The notes under the pieces are model-generated. The model was given only the letters and a program-made list of their open reading frames with translations, searched no databases and had not been told where the DNA came from. Positions 16,647 to 24,115 of a stretch of 32,145 nt of DNA are shown here, one piece after another; the first letter of the stretch is position 1, and each line of letters starts with the position of its first letter. Source of the stretch: an uncultured Oceanobacter sp. (GTDB lineage Bacteria; Pseudomonadota; Gammaproteobacteria; Pseudomonadales; Oceanobacteraceae); assembly GCA_913061185.1 (NCBI GenBank), contig CAJXTI010000045.1, positions 1 through 32,145 on the forward strand, written 5' to 3'. Position numbers and translations under genes: made by a program.

Positions 16647-17926
16647 TACTGCTTGCCCAGGCGACGAACACGAATGTCTGCCTGTTCCTTGTGACCCATC
16701 ATGTGCTCGGCATTACAAAGACGTGAGCAATATTCACCCACCATCACGGAGGCTTCATCCGTCAATACCCGCTGATAGGTGTGCGTTTTGATGAACTTGC
16801 CGACCCACAGACCACCGGTGTAACGGCCAGCGCCCTGAGTTGGCAGTGTGTGGTTGGTACCAATCACCTTGTCGCCGTAAGCGACGTTGGTACGGTCGCC
16901 CAGGAACAAACCACCGTAGTTGGTCATGCGTTCAAGGAACCAGTCTGGATCCTTGGTCATTACCTGTACGTGCTCGGAACACAAACGCTCGGATTCTTGC
17001 AGCATTTCCTCTTCGGTATCACACAGGATGATTTCGCCGAAGTTTTCCCAGGAAGCACGAGCGACGTCGCGAGTTTCCAGACGTTCCAGCACTTTCTCGA
17101 TGGCAGCAGGCAGTTCTTCAGCAATTTTCTTGCTGGTCGTGACACAGAATGCAGGGGATGTCGGGCCGTGTTCAGCCTGGCCCAGCAGGTCAACCGCCAC
17201 CAGTTCGGCATCGACGGTATCGTCACAGATCACCATGGTTTCGGTCGGGCCAGCAAACAGATCGATACCGACACGACCGAACAGCTGACGCTTGGCTTCA
17301 GCAACAAAGGCGTTGCCTGGGCCAACAATCATATCGACGGCAGGAATGGTTTCGGTACCAATCGCCATTGCGGCAACGGCCTGAACACCACCGAAGCAGT
17401 AGATTTCATCAGCACCGGCCATATGCATGGCAGCAACAATCTCTGGGCAAGGAGCACCGTTAAACGGCGGCGCACAGGCGATAACACGTTTCACACCGGC
17501 AACTTTGGCGGTCAGTACCGACATGTGTGCCGAGGCGATCAGTGGGTATTTACCACCGGGAATGTAACAACCCACGGAGTTCACCGGGATGTTCTTGTGA
17601 CCCAGCACCACGCCTGGCAAGGTTTCGATTTCTACGTCGTGCATGGTGCTCTTCTGGATCTGGGCAAAACGACGGATCTGCGCCTGGGCAAACTTGATGT
17701 CTTCAATCACGTTGGCCGGTACGGCAGCCACAGCCGCCTGGATCTGTTCGTCGGACAGACGGAAAGATTCTGGCGACCATTTGTCGAATTTTTCGGAGTA
17801 CTCACGAACGGCCTCGTCACCACGGGTTTCGATTGCCGCCAGAATGCCTTCAACGATGCCACGCACCTGGGTGTTCATATCAGCCTTGTCGGCGGCTGAC
17901 TGGCCTTTTTTGATGTACTGAATCAT
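16646..17926 (-). CDS. Histidinol-dehydrogenase-like alcohol-to-acid dehydrogenase (HisD/HpsN family)
   Basis: The 426-residue protein retains the residues used by histidinol dehydrogenase: the Gln and His of LLGQAEHGP (Zn ligands), the Glu-His pair of SEHVQV, the Asp and His of [14 protein letters not shown], and a C-terminal His in MMGHKEQA. HisD-fold enzymes use Zn2+ and NAD+ to oxidise a primary alcohol to a carboxylate in two steps. There are no his genes around it. The catabolic neighbours and sequence flavour ([21 protein letters not shown] style) favour an HpsN-type paralogue, whose known members oxidise 2,3-dihydroxypropane-1-sulfonate, rather than the histidine-biosynthetic enzyme. 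GAGGAA precedes the start. Confidence 0.9.
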   Translation of the reverse strand: MIQYIKKGQSAADKADMNTQVRGIVEGILAAIETRGDEAVREYSEKFDKWSPESFRLSDEQIQAAVAAVPANVIEDIKFAQAQIRRFAQIQKSTMHDVEIETLPGVVLGHKNIPVNSVGCYIPGGKYPLIASAHMSVLTAKVAGVKRVIACAPPFNGAPCPEIVAAMHMAGADEIYCFGGVQAVAAMAIGTETIPAVDMIVGPGNAFVAEAKRQLFGRVGIDLFAGPTETMVICDDTVDAELVAVDLLGQAEHGPTSPAFCVTTSKKIAEELPAAIEKVLERLETRDVARASWENFGEIILCDTEEEMLQESERLCSEHVQVMTKDPDWFLERMTNYGGLFLGDRTNVAYGDKVIGTNHTLPTQGAGRYTGGLWVGKFIKTHTYQRVLTDEASVMVGEYCSRLCNAEHMMGHKEQADIRVRRLGKQ

Positions 17927-17957
17927 GAGTATTCCTCACTAACGATGGTTGTTTTTT

Positions 17958-17985
17958 CGTCAGACGCCGAATGCCAGACGCCAGA
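17958..17985. repeat. Degenerate 7-bp repeat array (array B)
   Basis: Four consecutive heptads (CGTCAGA, CGCCGAA, TGCCAGA, CGCCAGA) lie upstream of the histidinol-dehydrogenase-like gene. They share the unit of array A at 15742-15831. The register is exact although individual units vary. Confidence 0.7.
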
Positions 17986-17998
17986 CGAGTGGTTTTTT

Positions 17999-18022
17999 AT
18001 CGCGCCGGACGTCCGTCGCGAT
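17999..18022. other. Near-perfect palindrome in the gap between CMD-like and HisD-like genes
   Basis: ATCGCG (17999-18004) and CGCGAT (18017-18022) flank a GGACGTCC core palindrome, giving a 24-base hairpin with two mismatched pairs. For minus-strand transcription it is followed by an A tract and not T, so it is not a standard terminator. It could be an RNA processing or stability hairpin, or a protein-binding site. Confidence 0.5.
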
Positions 18023-18063
18023 GTTGCTATTCGTGGTGCGTTATGCACCGAACCCGGTGTTGT

Positions 18064-18606
18064 TCAGCGGTTGTCCTCAACCTGAATATCGAGCGTATTG
18101 ATCACCCGGCTGACCATGTTGTAGGCACCGATCAAGGCCACCAGCTCGACGGCTTGCTGGTCGCTGCCCAGCGCCACACGTGCCGCTTGCAGGCAATCGT
18201 CAGTGGCATTGGGACTGTCGGTGAGCTCCATTGCCAGGTTGATCACGGCCCGTTCCGTCGGGTCAAACAGCACACGGCTATCACGCGCCTGTTCCAGATT
18301 GGTCATGGCGTCGTACTGGCTCTGGGTGCCACCGGCAGCCAGAAAGGGTTTAAGGTGATGATGCAATTCGTAGCCGGTCTGGTTCCGGGCCGAAACCACC
18401 AGGATGGCCAGCTCGCGGTATTTAGCATTGAGCTGAAGATCGTTACGCACCGCGCCCAGAAAAGCCGCCCAACCCTGAATCAGCGGTTGGCTGTGCATCA
18501 ACATACGGTCGATGTGCAGCAGCTTGCCGCCGCGTTTCTGGCGGATGGTCTGGATCAGGTCAGTGCCCTCCAGATCCACATCGGCGTGATAAGGAATACG
18601 TGGCAT
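18064..18606 (-). CDS. Carboxymuconolactone decarboxylase/AhpD-like protein
   Basis: The 180-residue all-helical protein matches the CMD family: RMLMHSQPLIQGWAAFLGAVRND, then YRELAILVVSARNQTGYELHHHLKPFLAAGG (residues about 65-95) and a C-terminal helix LVALIGAYNMVSRVINTLDI. The Cys pair of AhpD peroxidases is absent and an ExxHH motif remains. This resembles gamma-carboxymuconolactone-decarboxylase-like and uncharacterised catabolic members. It starts 3 nt after the MMPL gene stop, and its ribosome-binding site GGGAGG lies inside the end of that gene, so expression is coupled. The reaction is not known, though decarboxylation or isomerisation of a lactone is possible. Confidence 0.88.
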   Translation of the reverse strand: MPRIPYHADVDLEGTDLIQTIRQKRGGKLLHIDRMLMHSQPLIQGWAAFLGAVRNDLQLNAKYRELAILVVSARNQTGYELHHHLKPFLAAGGTQSQYDAMTNLEQARDSRVLFDPTERAVINLAMELTDSPNATDDCLQAARVALGSDQQAVELVALIGAYNMVSRVINTLDIQVEDNR

Positions 18607-18609
18607 GGC

Positions 18610-21048
18610 TTAGCCTCCCTCAGTAACGTTGGCAGGACGCGATTTGTCGCCAGACAGCGGTTGACTGCCCGGGTTCTGGGTTTTGGTTTTGCTGCGCAAC
18701 AGAAAATGTCCCAGCGCGGGTAACAGCACCATGGCGCCGACCATGTTCCAGAGGAACATAAAGGCCAGCAGGATGCCCATATCAGCCTGGAACTTGATCA
18801 CCGAGAATACCCAGGTGGAAACACCGGCAGCCAAAGTCATACCCGTCATCAGTACCACCTTGCCAGTGAAAGCCAATGCATGCTGGTAAGCATCCGAGAG
18901 GCTTTCACCCTGCTCCATGCGGGTCAGCGTGACCGAGAGAATATAAAGTGCGTAGTCGACACCGATGCCAACACCCAGTGCAATCACCGGCAGGGTTGCC
19001 ACTTTCACGCCCATTCCCAGTGCCACCATCAGGGCTTCCGCCAGCAGCGAGGTCAATACCAGCGGCAAGATCGCCACCACCACGGCACGCCAGGAGCGGA
19101 AAGTGATAAAGCACAACAGAATCACCGCGCCGTAAACCATAAACAGCATGTCTCGCCAAGCGTCCTTGACGACGATATTGGTGGCCGCTTCGATACCGGC
19201 ACTGCCAGCCGCCAGCTTGAAACGCACCTGATCGGTATTATTCACAGCGGCAAACCCTTCGACGTGCTCAACGATACGGGTCAGGGTGTCGGCCTTGTGA
19301 TCGGCCAGATAAACGTACAGGGTCAGCAGACTGCAGGCATCGTTATAGAGGCCGCGGGGTGCCGAAGCGGTGACAAAATTAAGCATCGACTGGTTCTTGA
19401 TCAGCTCAAACCACTTCGGATTACCCTCATTCAGTCCGGTCAGTACCTGACGGTTCAACAAGGCCATGGAATTGGTAGTCACCACACCCGGTAACTGGCG
19501 CAGTTGCCACTCCAGGGCATCCACCCGACGCAGGGCTTCATAGTTGGCGCAACCGGCTTGTCCGTCGGTTTCCACCATGATGGCAAACACATCGCTGGAG
19601 GCACCAAAGTGATCGGACATAAAAGCAACGTCCTGGTTGTAACGGGAATCCTGACGTAACTCCGGTGCGCCCGGATCCAGGTCACCAATTTTCAGATGGG
19701 TAGAACCCCAGTAACCCAATCCGCCGATCACGGTCATGACGGCAATTCCGGCAATGGCAGGGCCACGCCGGGTAAACAGATCCAGGAACGCCCACAAGCG
19801 GGATTTCTCTTCCGACTCTTCTGCCCGCAGACTGCGCTTGGCCGCCTTGGCACTGACGCCGGTATAAGACAGCAAGATCGGCAACAGAATCAGGTTGGTG
19901 AAAATCAATACACCAACCCCCAGAGAAGCGGCAATCGCCAGTTCCTGAATCACCTTGATGTCGATCACCAGCAATACCGCAAAACCCACTGCATCTGCCA
20001 GCAAGGCGGTCAGACCTGCCATAAACAGACGCCGGAAAGTGTAGCGGGCCGCCACGTATTTGTGAGCGCCACGACCAATGTCCTGCATGATGCCGTTCAT
20101 TTTTTGGGCGCCATGGCTCATGCCAATAGCAAACACCAGAAATGGCACCAGCATCGAGTACGGATCAAGGCTGTAGCCCAGGGCAGAAATCAGCCCCAGC
20201 TGCCATACCACGGCGATCAGCGAGCTGGTCACCACCAGTTTGGTCGATACAAAACAGCGGGTGTACAGATACACAATACTGGTCACGATCGCGATCGAGA
20301 TCAGGAAAAAGGTCAGTACTTCGTACAGACCATCGATCAGGTCACCCATGATCTTGGCAAAGCCGGTGATATGCAGCTGGATATTGCCGTGTTCGTAACG
20401 GCTGCGAATGTCTTCCAACTGTTTGGAAAAGACTTCGTAATCCAGAGTAGAGCCATCTGGCAACTGCGCCAGCAACGGTACATAAATCGCAGACGCCGTA
20501 GCGTCCAGTGCCACCAGCTGCCCGACTTCACCTGAGCGGGCAATATTGGCTTCCAGTTGCGCCAGACTGGCAGCAGAGCCGTTATAACCATCAGGAATCA
20601 CCGGGCCGCCTTCCAGGCCTTCTTCGGTAACTCCAATCCAGCGGGTGTTAGGTGTCCACAGCGACTTCATGCCAGTACGGTCAACCCCCGGCAGCAGAAA
20701 CACTTCGTCACTGATTTGCTGCAGCGTTGCCATATAATCAGCGTCGTAAATGGAACCGCTGGTATTAGCCACCGCAATACGCACCGAATTACCCAGACCT
20801 TTCAGGTCGTCCTGTTTTTCCAGAAAATTGGCAATGTAGGGATGCGAGGTCGGAATGGTTTTTTCATAGCTGGCGTTCAGGCTCAAATGGCTCGCCTGCC
20901 AACCCAGCAAAGCCGTGACCACAACACACAGAACGATAATGGCCAAACGGTTATTAAACAGCAGGCGCTCCAGCGCATTGCCCGACTGCTTGTCAAATTG
21001 ATCCAGACCAACAGGGGCCAGGTTGAGATTATTATCCGGAGTATGCAT
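18610..21048 (-). CDS. MMPL/RND-superfamily transporter
   Basis: The 812-residue membrane protein has the duplicated RND layout. There is a first membrane helix near residues 33-50, a large periplasmic loop, a five-helix bundle near 235-400, a second helix and loop from about 430, and a final bundle near 640-790 containing LGVGIGVDYALYILS and GVSTWVFSVIKFQADMGILLAF. MMPL-type RND proteins move lipids, hopanoids, sterol-like or other hydrophobic compounds using the proton gradient. It starts one base after the YCF48-protein stop and is followed by the CMD gene. This places a dedicated transporter in the catabolic operon. No periplasmic adaptor or outer-membrane channel is adjacent. Confidence 0.92.
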   Translation of the reverse strand: MHTPDNNLNLAPVGLDQFDKQSGNALERLLFNNRLAIIVLCVVVTALLGWQASHLSLNASYEKTIPTSHPYIANFLEKQDDLKGLGNSVRIAVANTSGSIYDADYMATLQQISDEVFLLPGVDRTGMKSLWTPNTRWIGVTEEGLEGGPVIPDGYNGSAASLAQLEANIARSGEVGQLVALDATASAIYVPLLAQLPDGSTLDYEVFSKQLEDIRSRYEHGNIQLHITGFAKIMGDLIDGLYEVLTFFLISIAIVTSIVYLYTRCFVSTKLVVTSSLIAVVWQLGLISALGYSLDPYSMLVPFLVFAIGMSHGAQKMNGIMQDIGRGAHKYVAARYTFRRLFMAGLTALLADAVGFAVLLVIDIKVIQELAIAASLGVGVLIFTNLILLPILLSYTGVSAKAAKRSLRAEESEEKSRLWAFLDLFTRRGPAIAGIAVMTVIGGLGYWGSTHLKIGDLDPGAPELRQDSRYNQDVAFMSDHFGASSDVFAIMVETDGQAGCANYEALRRVDALEWQLRQLPGVVTTNSMALLNRQVLTGLNEGNPKWFELIKNQSMLNFVTASAPRGLYNDACSLLTLYVYLADHKADTLTRIVEHVEGFAAVNNTDQVRFKLAAGSAGIEAATNIVVKDAWRDMLFMVYGAVILLCFITFRSWRAVVVAILPLVLTSLLAEALMVALGMGVKVATLPVIALGVGIGVDYALYILSVTLTRMEQGESLSDAYQHALAFTGKVVLMTGMTLAAGVSTWVFSVIKFQADMGILLAFMFLWNMVGAMVLLPALGHFLLRSKTKTQNPGSQPLSGDKSRPANVTEGG

Positions 21049-21049
21049 G

Positions 21050-22171
21050 TCAGTTACTCAATACCTGAACAGATGGAACCAAGACCTGAGCCAGACCACG
21101 AAGGCCACTCAGTAACAGGGAGTTTTGGCCAGTGCGGAGTACAGCGGTTGGCGCAGCCACCGGCTGGGATGGCAACACCCGGACAGCCGCAGTAGCTACA
21201 TTGCCCTGCAGTAACTGTCCGGCCTGATTCACCAGTAGAAGATCGCCGTTGGCACCCAGAATGCTGTCAACCACAGAGGCATCAGAAGGCAGATCCAGAG
21301 TTTGCCAGCTGTCCCCGCCATCCAGTGAACGGAACGCATTGCCCTTCAACCCGGCAGCGACCAACTGTTCGCCAGCGGCACTCAGGGTGAAAAAACTGCC
21401 GTCGTACGGTGTCTTCAGACGATCAAAGTGCCAGTCATTACCTGGCTGACTACGAAACAGCAGACCTTCTTCACCCGCGATGTAAAGGTAGCCATTGGCC
21501 TCGGCAATGCTGTACAGGTGACGTTCACCAGAGTTGGCCATGTTGTAATTTAATGGCATCCAGCGGTTGCCACCGTCGACGGTCGCCAGAATCAGGCCAT
21601 AAGCACCCACCGCCAGGCCTTCGCGGGCATTACGAAAATGAATATCAAGGAAAGGTTTGTCCGGGCCATCGGCGACCAGACGCTTGGCACTGAACAATGC
21701 CCGTTTGAGTTGACGATCATCCGTGCCTTCGGCTCGGACTTCGGCTTCTTTCAGCACCAGATTGGCGGCACGCTGGCCGTCCATTTGTACCGTCCAGCTC
21801 TGCCCGCCATCCTCGGTATGCAGAATCAACCCATAGTGACCCGCCGCCCAACCCTGCAGGGCATTGGCAAAAGAGACCGCTGTCAGGGTCACACTCACTG
21901 GCACCTTGGCCTGCTGCCAAGTCTGGCCTTGATCTTCGGAGAACAGAATCAGTCCATGCTCCCCCACCGACACCAGACGCTGACCTGCCTGAGCCACCGC
22001 CAACATGGCGGCATGAGAAGCATGTGCGGCTTCCAATGCCGGACGGGTATCCGCTTCACGTAAAGCATCAACCGGAGACTGGCTGGCCACGCTGGCAATC
22101 ACCAGCCCGGCCCCCAGCATCAGGCCAACGCCAGACAGCAGAGGTGACTTGAACAAGGTTGCAATCGACAT
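21050..22171 (-). CDS. YCF48/BNR-repeat beta-propeller envelope protein
   Basis: The 373-residue protein starts with a hydrophobic signal or anchor segment (residues about 12-30). It then has at least five BNR/YCF48-type repeats, including GEHGLILFSEDQGQTW, GHYGLILHTEDGGQSW, GAYGLILATVDGGNRW and GLKGNAFRSLDGGDSW. YCF48 is a photosystem II assembly factor in cyanobacteria, but in heterotrophs such propellers often lie beside RND transporter genes. A periplasmic accessory role for the MMPL protein is inferred. The separation between the two genes is one base. The leader of this gene is rich in CAA triplets, and an AGGA box precedes the ATG. Confidence 0.85.
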   Translation of the reverse strand: MSIATLFKSPLLSGVGLMLGAGLVIASVASQSPVDALREADTRPALEAAHASHAAMLAVAQAGQRLVSVGEHGLILFSEDQGQTWQQAKVPVSVTLTAVSFANALQGWAAGHYGLILHTEDGGQSWTVQMDGQRAANLVLKEAEVRAEGTDDRQLKRALFSAKRLVADGPDKPFLDIHFRNAREGLAVGAYGLILATVDGGNRWMPLNYNMANSGERHLYSIAEANGYLYIAGEEGLLFRSQPGNDWHFDRLKTPYDGSFFTLSAAGEQLVAAGLKGNAFRSLDGGDSWQTLDLPSDASVVDSILGANGDLLLVNQAGQLLQGNVATAAVRVLPSQPVAAPTAVLRTGQNSLLLSGLRGLAQVLVPSVQVLSN

Positions 22172-22180
22172 AGACAGTCC

Positions 22181-22207
22181 TGTTGTTGCTGTTGTTATTG
22201 TTGTCAG
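22181..22207 (-). promoter_or_regulatory. CAA-rich leader of the YCF48-repeat gene
   Basis: On the minus strand this stretch is a nearly uninterrupted run of CAA/ACA triplets ending 9 nt before the ATG. Unstructured A-rich leaders tend to raise ribosome loading; that effect here is an inference. Confidence 0.35.
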
Positions 22208-22237
22208 ATCTATTCGCTGTCACTGATCCGGAAAAAT

Positions 22238-22275
22238 CCGGCCCCCATCAAAAGGCGAAAAAGATGGGGAGCCGG
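22238..22275 (-). terminator. Candidate terminator/attenuator hairpin between SDR copy A and the YCF48 gene
   Basis: On the minus strand, 22275-22263 and 22249-22238 form a 12-bp stem with one bulged base and a 13-nt loop. ATTTTT follows the stem. It lies within the operon, 77 bases after the SDR stop and 67 bases before the YCF48 start. It could lower downstream expression and let the first gene be made in excess. Confidence 0.5.
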
Positions 22276-22280
22276 CAGCA

Positions 22281-22301
22281 CTGTCAACGATCAATTGACA
22301 G
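22281..22301. other. Inverted repeat CTGTCAA-N7-TTGACAG
   Basis: Perfect 7-bp arms (22281-22287 and 22295-22301) are separated by seven bases, just upstream of the hairpin at 22238-22275 in the same intergenic gap. It may be an operator or an additional RNA stem. Confidence 0.4.
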
Positions 22302-22351
22302 CAACACAGACCCCGGTCGAGTGTCAGAACGGAATTCGTTATTAGGCGTTC

Positions 22352-23107
22352 CTAGAACTGGGTGCCACCGTCCACATTCAGAGCTTGCCCAGTAATAAAA
22401 CCGGCCTCCTCGGAGGTCAGAAAGGCCAGCACACCGACCAGATCTTCTGGCACTTCGGTGCGCTTGATCAGCTGCAGCTCTTTCACGGCATCGAACAGCG
22501 CCGGAGGCAGGTGTTTGCGGGAGCTTTCGGTCGCTGTCAGGCCAGGATGGATAGCATTCACGGTGATGCCACTGTTACCAAACTCAGCAGCCAGAGCACG
22601 CACCAAGCCGATACCGGCCATTTTGGTAGTGATATATCCGGCAAAACCCGGACGTGGATCACCCGTGGTGGACGAGCCGATCTGGACGATACGACCGTAC
22701 TGGCGCTCTTTCATCTTAGGAGACAGCTTCTGGGCAAACACCAGCGCCGACTCAACGTTGATGGCTTCAAAGCGGCGGAATTCATCCAGCGTCAGCGCAT
22801 CAAACGGAATCAGGGGCATATAGGCGGCGTTGTTAACCAGAATGTCGCACTGGCCAAAATGACCCAGCACGTTATCAGCAAAACGGGCCACGGCATCGGC
22901 ATCGGCCAGATCGACAGCATCGGCGTATACGCGCACACCGGTATCAGCCAGTGACTCGATTGTCGCTTGCGGCATGGTCAGATCGGTCAAGGCCAGATCA
23001 CAACCGGATTCAGCCAGCCGACGGGCAAAGTGAGACCCCAAGGCTCCAGCAGCACCGGTAATCAGCGCCACACGACCAACATGGGTATTTGGATAGGGTT
23101 TGTTCAT
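22352..23107 (-). CDS. Short-chain dehydrogenase/reductase (SDR), copy A
   Basis: The 251-residue classical SDR has TGAAGALG at residues 18-25, an NNAAY motif near residue 91, and the catalytic Ser-Tyr-Lys set in IGSSTTGDPRPGFAGYITTK (residues about 139-158). It also has AIHPG and a C-terminal VDGG. It would oxidise or reduce a hydroxyl/keto group with NAD(P)(H). It is the first gene of the presumed catabolic operon, with a GGAG box and a palindromic operator candidate upstream. It differs from SDR copy B in its active-site loop. A 180-base gap with hairpins separates it from the YCF48 gene. The substrate is unknown. Confidence 0.92.
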   Translation of the reverse strand: MNKPYPNTHVGRVALITGAAGALGSHFARRLAESGCDLALTDLTMPQATIESLADTGVRVYADAVDLADADAVARFADNVLGHFGQCDILVNNAAYMPLIPFDALTLDEFRRFEAINVESALVFAQKLSPKMKERQYGRIVQIGSSTTGDPRPGFAGYITTKMAGIGLVRALAAEFGNSGITVNAIHPGLTATESSRKHLPPALFDAVKELQLIKRTEVPEDLVGVLAFLTSEEAGFITGQALNVDGGTQF

Positions 23108-23162
23108 TAGACGCTCCGTTTATTGTTCTTATCGTTACGGTGGTTTCACCGAAGAACGGGCT

Positions 23163-23187
23163 GTATATCTTGAAAATCACGATATAC
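23163..23187. promoter_or_regulatory. Candidate operator GTATATC-N11-GATATAC upstream of the catabolic operon
   Basis: A perfect 7-bp inverted repeat with an 11-base spacer lies 56-80 bases upstream of the SDR copy A start. The T-N11-A style of spacing is what LysR-type regulators use, and the symmetric arms would suit a dimer. The AraC-type regulator encoded nearby is another candidate, although AraC sites are usually direct repeats. The remaining 258-base gap (23108-23365) holds no convincing gene. Confidence 0.5.
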
Positions 23188-23365
23188 CGCCCCGAAGCAT
23201 CCAAAAAATCGTTTGTACTAATAAAAGGCATCCATATTGCCGATGCCTTGTCATTCGCAGACCTATTGCTTGGGAAAGGAGTGGCCGCCGCTCAGAAGTA
23301 CGGCCAGATAGTGGCGATCAAGAACAGCAAAAACAGCAAGCGGCATCATGCCAGGGACACAATAT

Positions 23366-23959
23366 TCAGGACATACCGTTGGGGAAATCGCCCAGCGGTT
23401 CAGTCAATTTGCCACGTACCGGTTTCAACACTTCTGCGTAGGTCAATAACTGCTCCAGCGCATAGCGGGTACGCTGACTGAGGTATTCACTGGCATCAGC
23501 GTCTTTGCCGTCTTCCCACAGATCGGCCACACCACGCAGGATCAGGTGCTCCGGCGTATACACCAGACGGGCATTTTTGTAACCGCTGCTGCGCATTTCG
23601 GCAATCACAAACGCACCGCCGACCGAAGCCGACACACCCACCAGCAATACCGGTTTGTGTGCCAGCTGGGCTGCGCCACACCAGAGCAAAAAGTTTTTTA
23701 TGCCAGCCGGAGCCATCCCGTGCCATTCCGGCATCACGAACACCAATGCATCGGCATTGGCAGCCGTCGCTTGTGCTTTGAGAACATTCTCGGTTGCGGC
23801 GGTTGCACCATCCCACATCGGCAGTGCATCGTCATAAAGGTCAATAATATCGGCATTACCTGCCAAAAAACGGTCTTTAAGCAGGTGCGCGATACGGGCA
23901 CTTTGTGACCCCGGGCGATGTGACGCAGAAACAATGGCAGTACGAAGCGTGTCAGTCAT
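23366..23959 (-). CDS. NADPH-dependent FMN reductase-family protein
   Basis: The 197-residue flavodoxin-fold protein has the family pattern SASHRPGSQSARIAHLL at its N-terminus (phosphate-binding loop), the central FVMPEWHGMAPAGIKNFLLW block near residue 74, and KPVLLVGVSASVGG near residue 102. Relatives reduce FMN, quinones or azo compounds with NAD(P)H. ATG 23959 is preferred over the upstream 23983 because an AAGGGG site precedes it. It lies between the AraC-type gene and the SDR-led operon, all on the same strand. It could supply reduced flavin to an oxygenase, but none is present in this operon. Confidence 0.88.
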   Translation of the reverse strand: MTDTLRTAIVSASHRPGSQSARIAHLLKDRFLAGNADIIDLYDDALPMWDGATAATENVLKAQATAANADALVFVMPEWHGMAPAGIKNFLLWCGAAQLAHKPVLLVGVSASVGGAFVIAEMRSSGYKNARLVYTPEHLILRGVADLWEDGKDADASEYLSQRTRYALEQLLTYAEVLKPVRGKLTEPLGDFPNGMS

Positions 23960-23980
23960 GGCATTCCCCTTAGATTTAAA

Positions 23981-24007
23981 CATCAGGATTCAAGCATCAG
24001 GATTCAG
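23981..24007. repeat. Direct repeat of CATCAGGATTCA(A)G
   Basis: Two adjacent copies (23981-23994 and 23995-24007, differing by one base of length) lie just upstream of the flavin-reductase gene, 22 bases before its start. They could be paired activator sites of the AraC type, given the direct orientation, but this is speculative. Confidence 0.55.
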
Positions 24008-24068
24008 CAATAGTAACGGTTTCCTGTTATCGGACAGCCCAGCAATCTGAAACAATCCGTTCACCCAT

Positions 24069-24112
24069 CACCGTCAAACACCGTCAAACACCGCCAAACA
24101 CCGCCAAACACC
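24069..24112. repeat. Tandem decamer CACCG(T/C)CAAA, about 4.4 copies
   Basis: Two copies of CACCGTCAAA are followed by two of CACCGCCAAA and a partial unit, ending 4 bases before the AraC-type gene's stop. Adjacent units without spacers exclude a CRISPR array. Such arrays can vary in copy number by slippage. Confidence 0.8.
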
Positions 24113-24115
24113 CGT

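Noticed and set aside
16781..17899. 372-residue + strand open frame
   Set aside because: It is wholly antisense to the HisD-like gene, which has complete catalytic motifs; it is a codon-bias shadow.
17999..18022. Intrinsic terminator at the CMD/HisD-like junction
   Set aside because: The hairpin is followed on the transcribed (minus) strand by an A tract and not by T residues.
21540..21553. Ter-like sequence ATGTTGTAATTTAA
   Set aside because: It lies inside the YCF48-repeat coding sequence, lacks the conserved C of GTAAC and has C in place of the key G.
23089..23481. 130-residue + strand open frame in the SDR/flavin-reductase gap
   Set aside because: Much of it is antisense to the SDR start and the flavin-reductase end, and it shows no domain features.
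24069..24112. CRISPR array
   Set aside because: The decamer units are directly adjacent with no unique spacers, and no cas genes are present.
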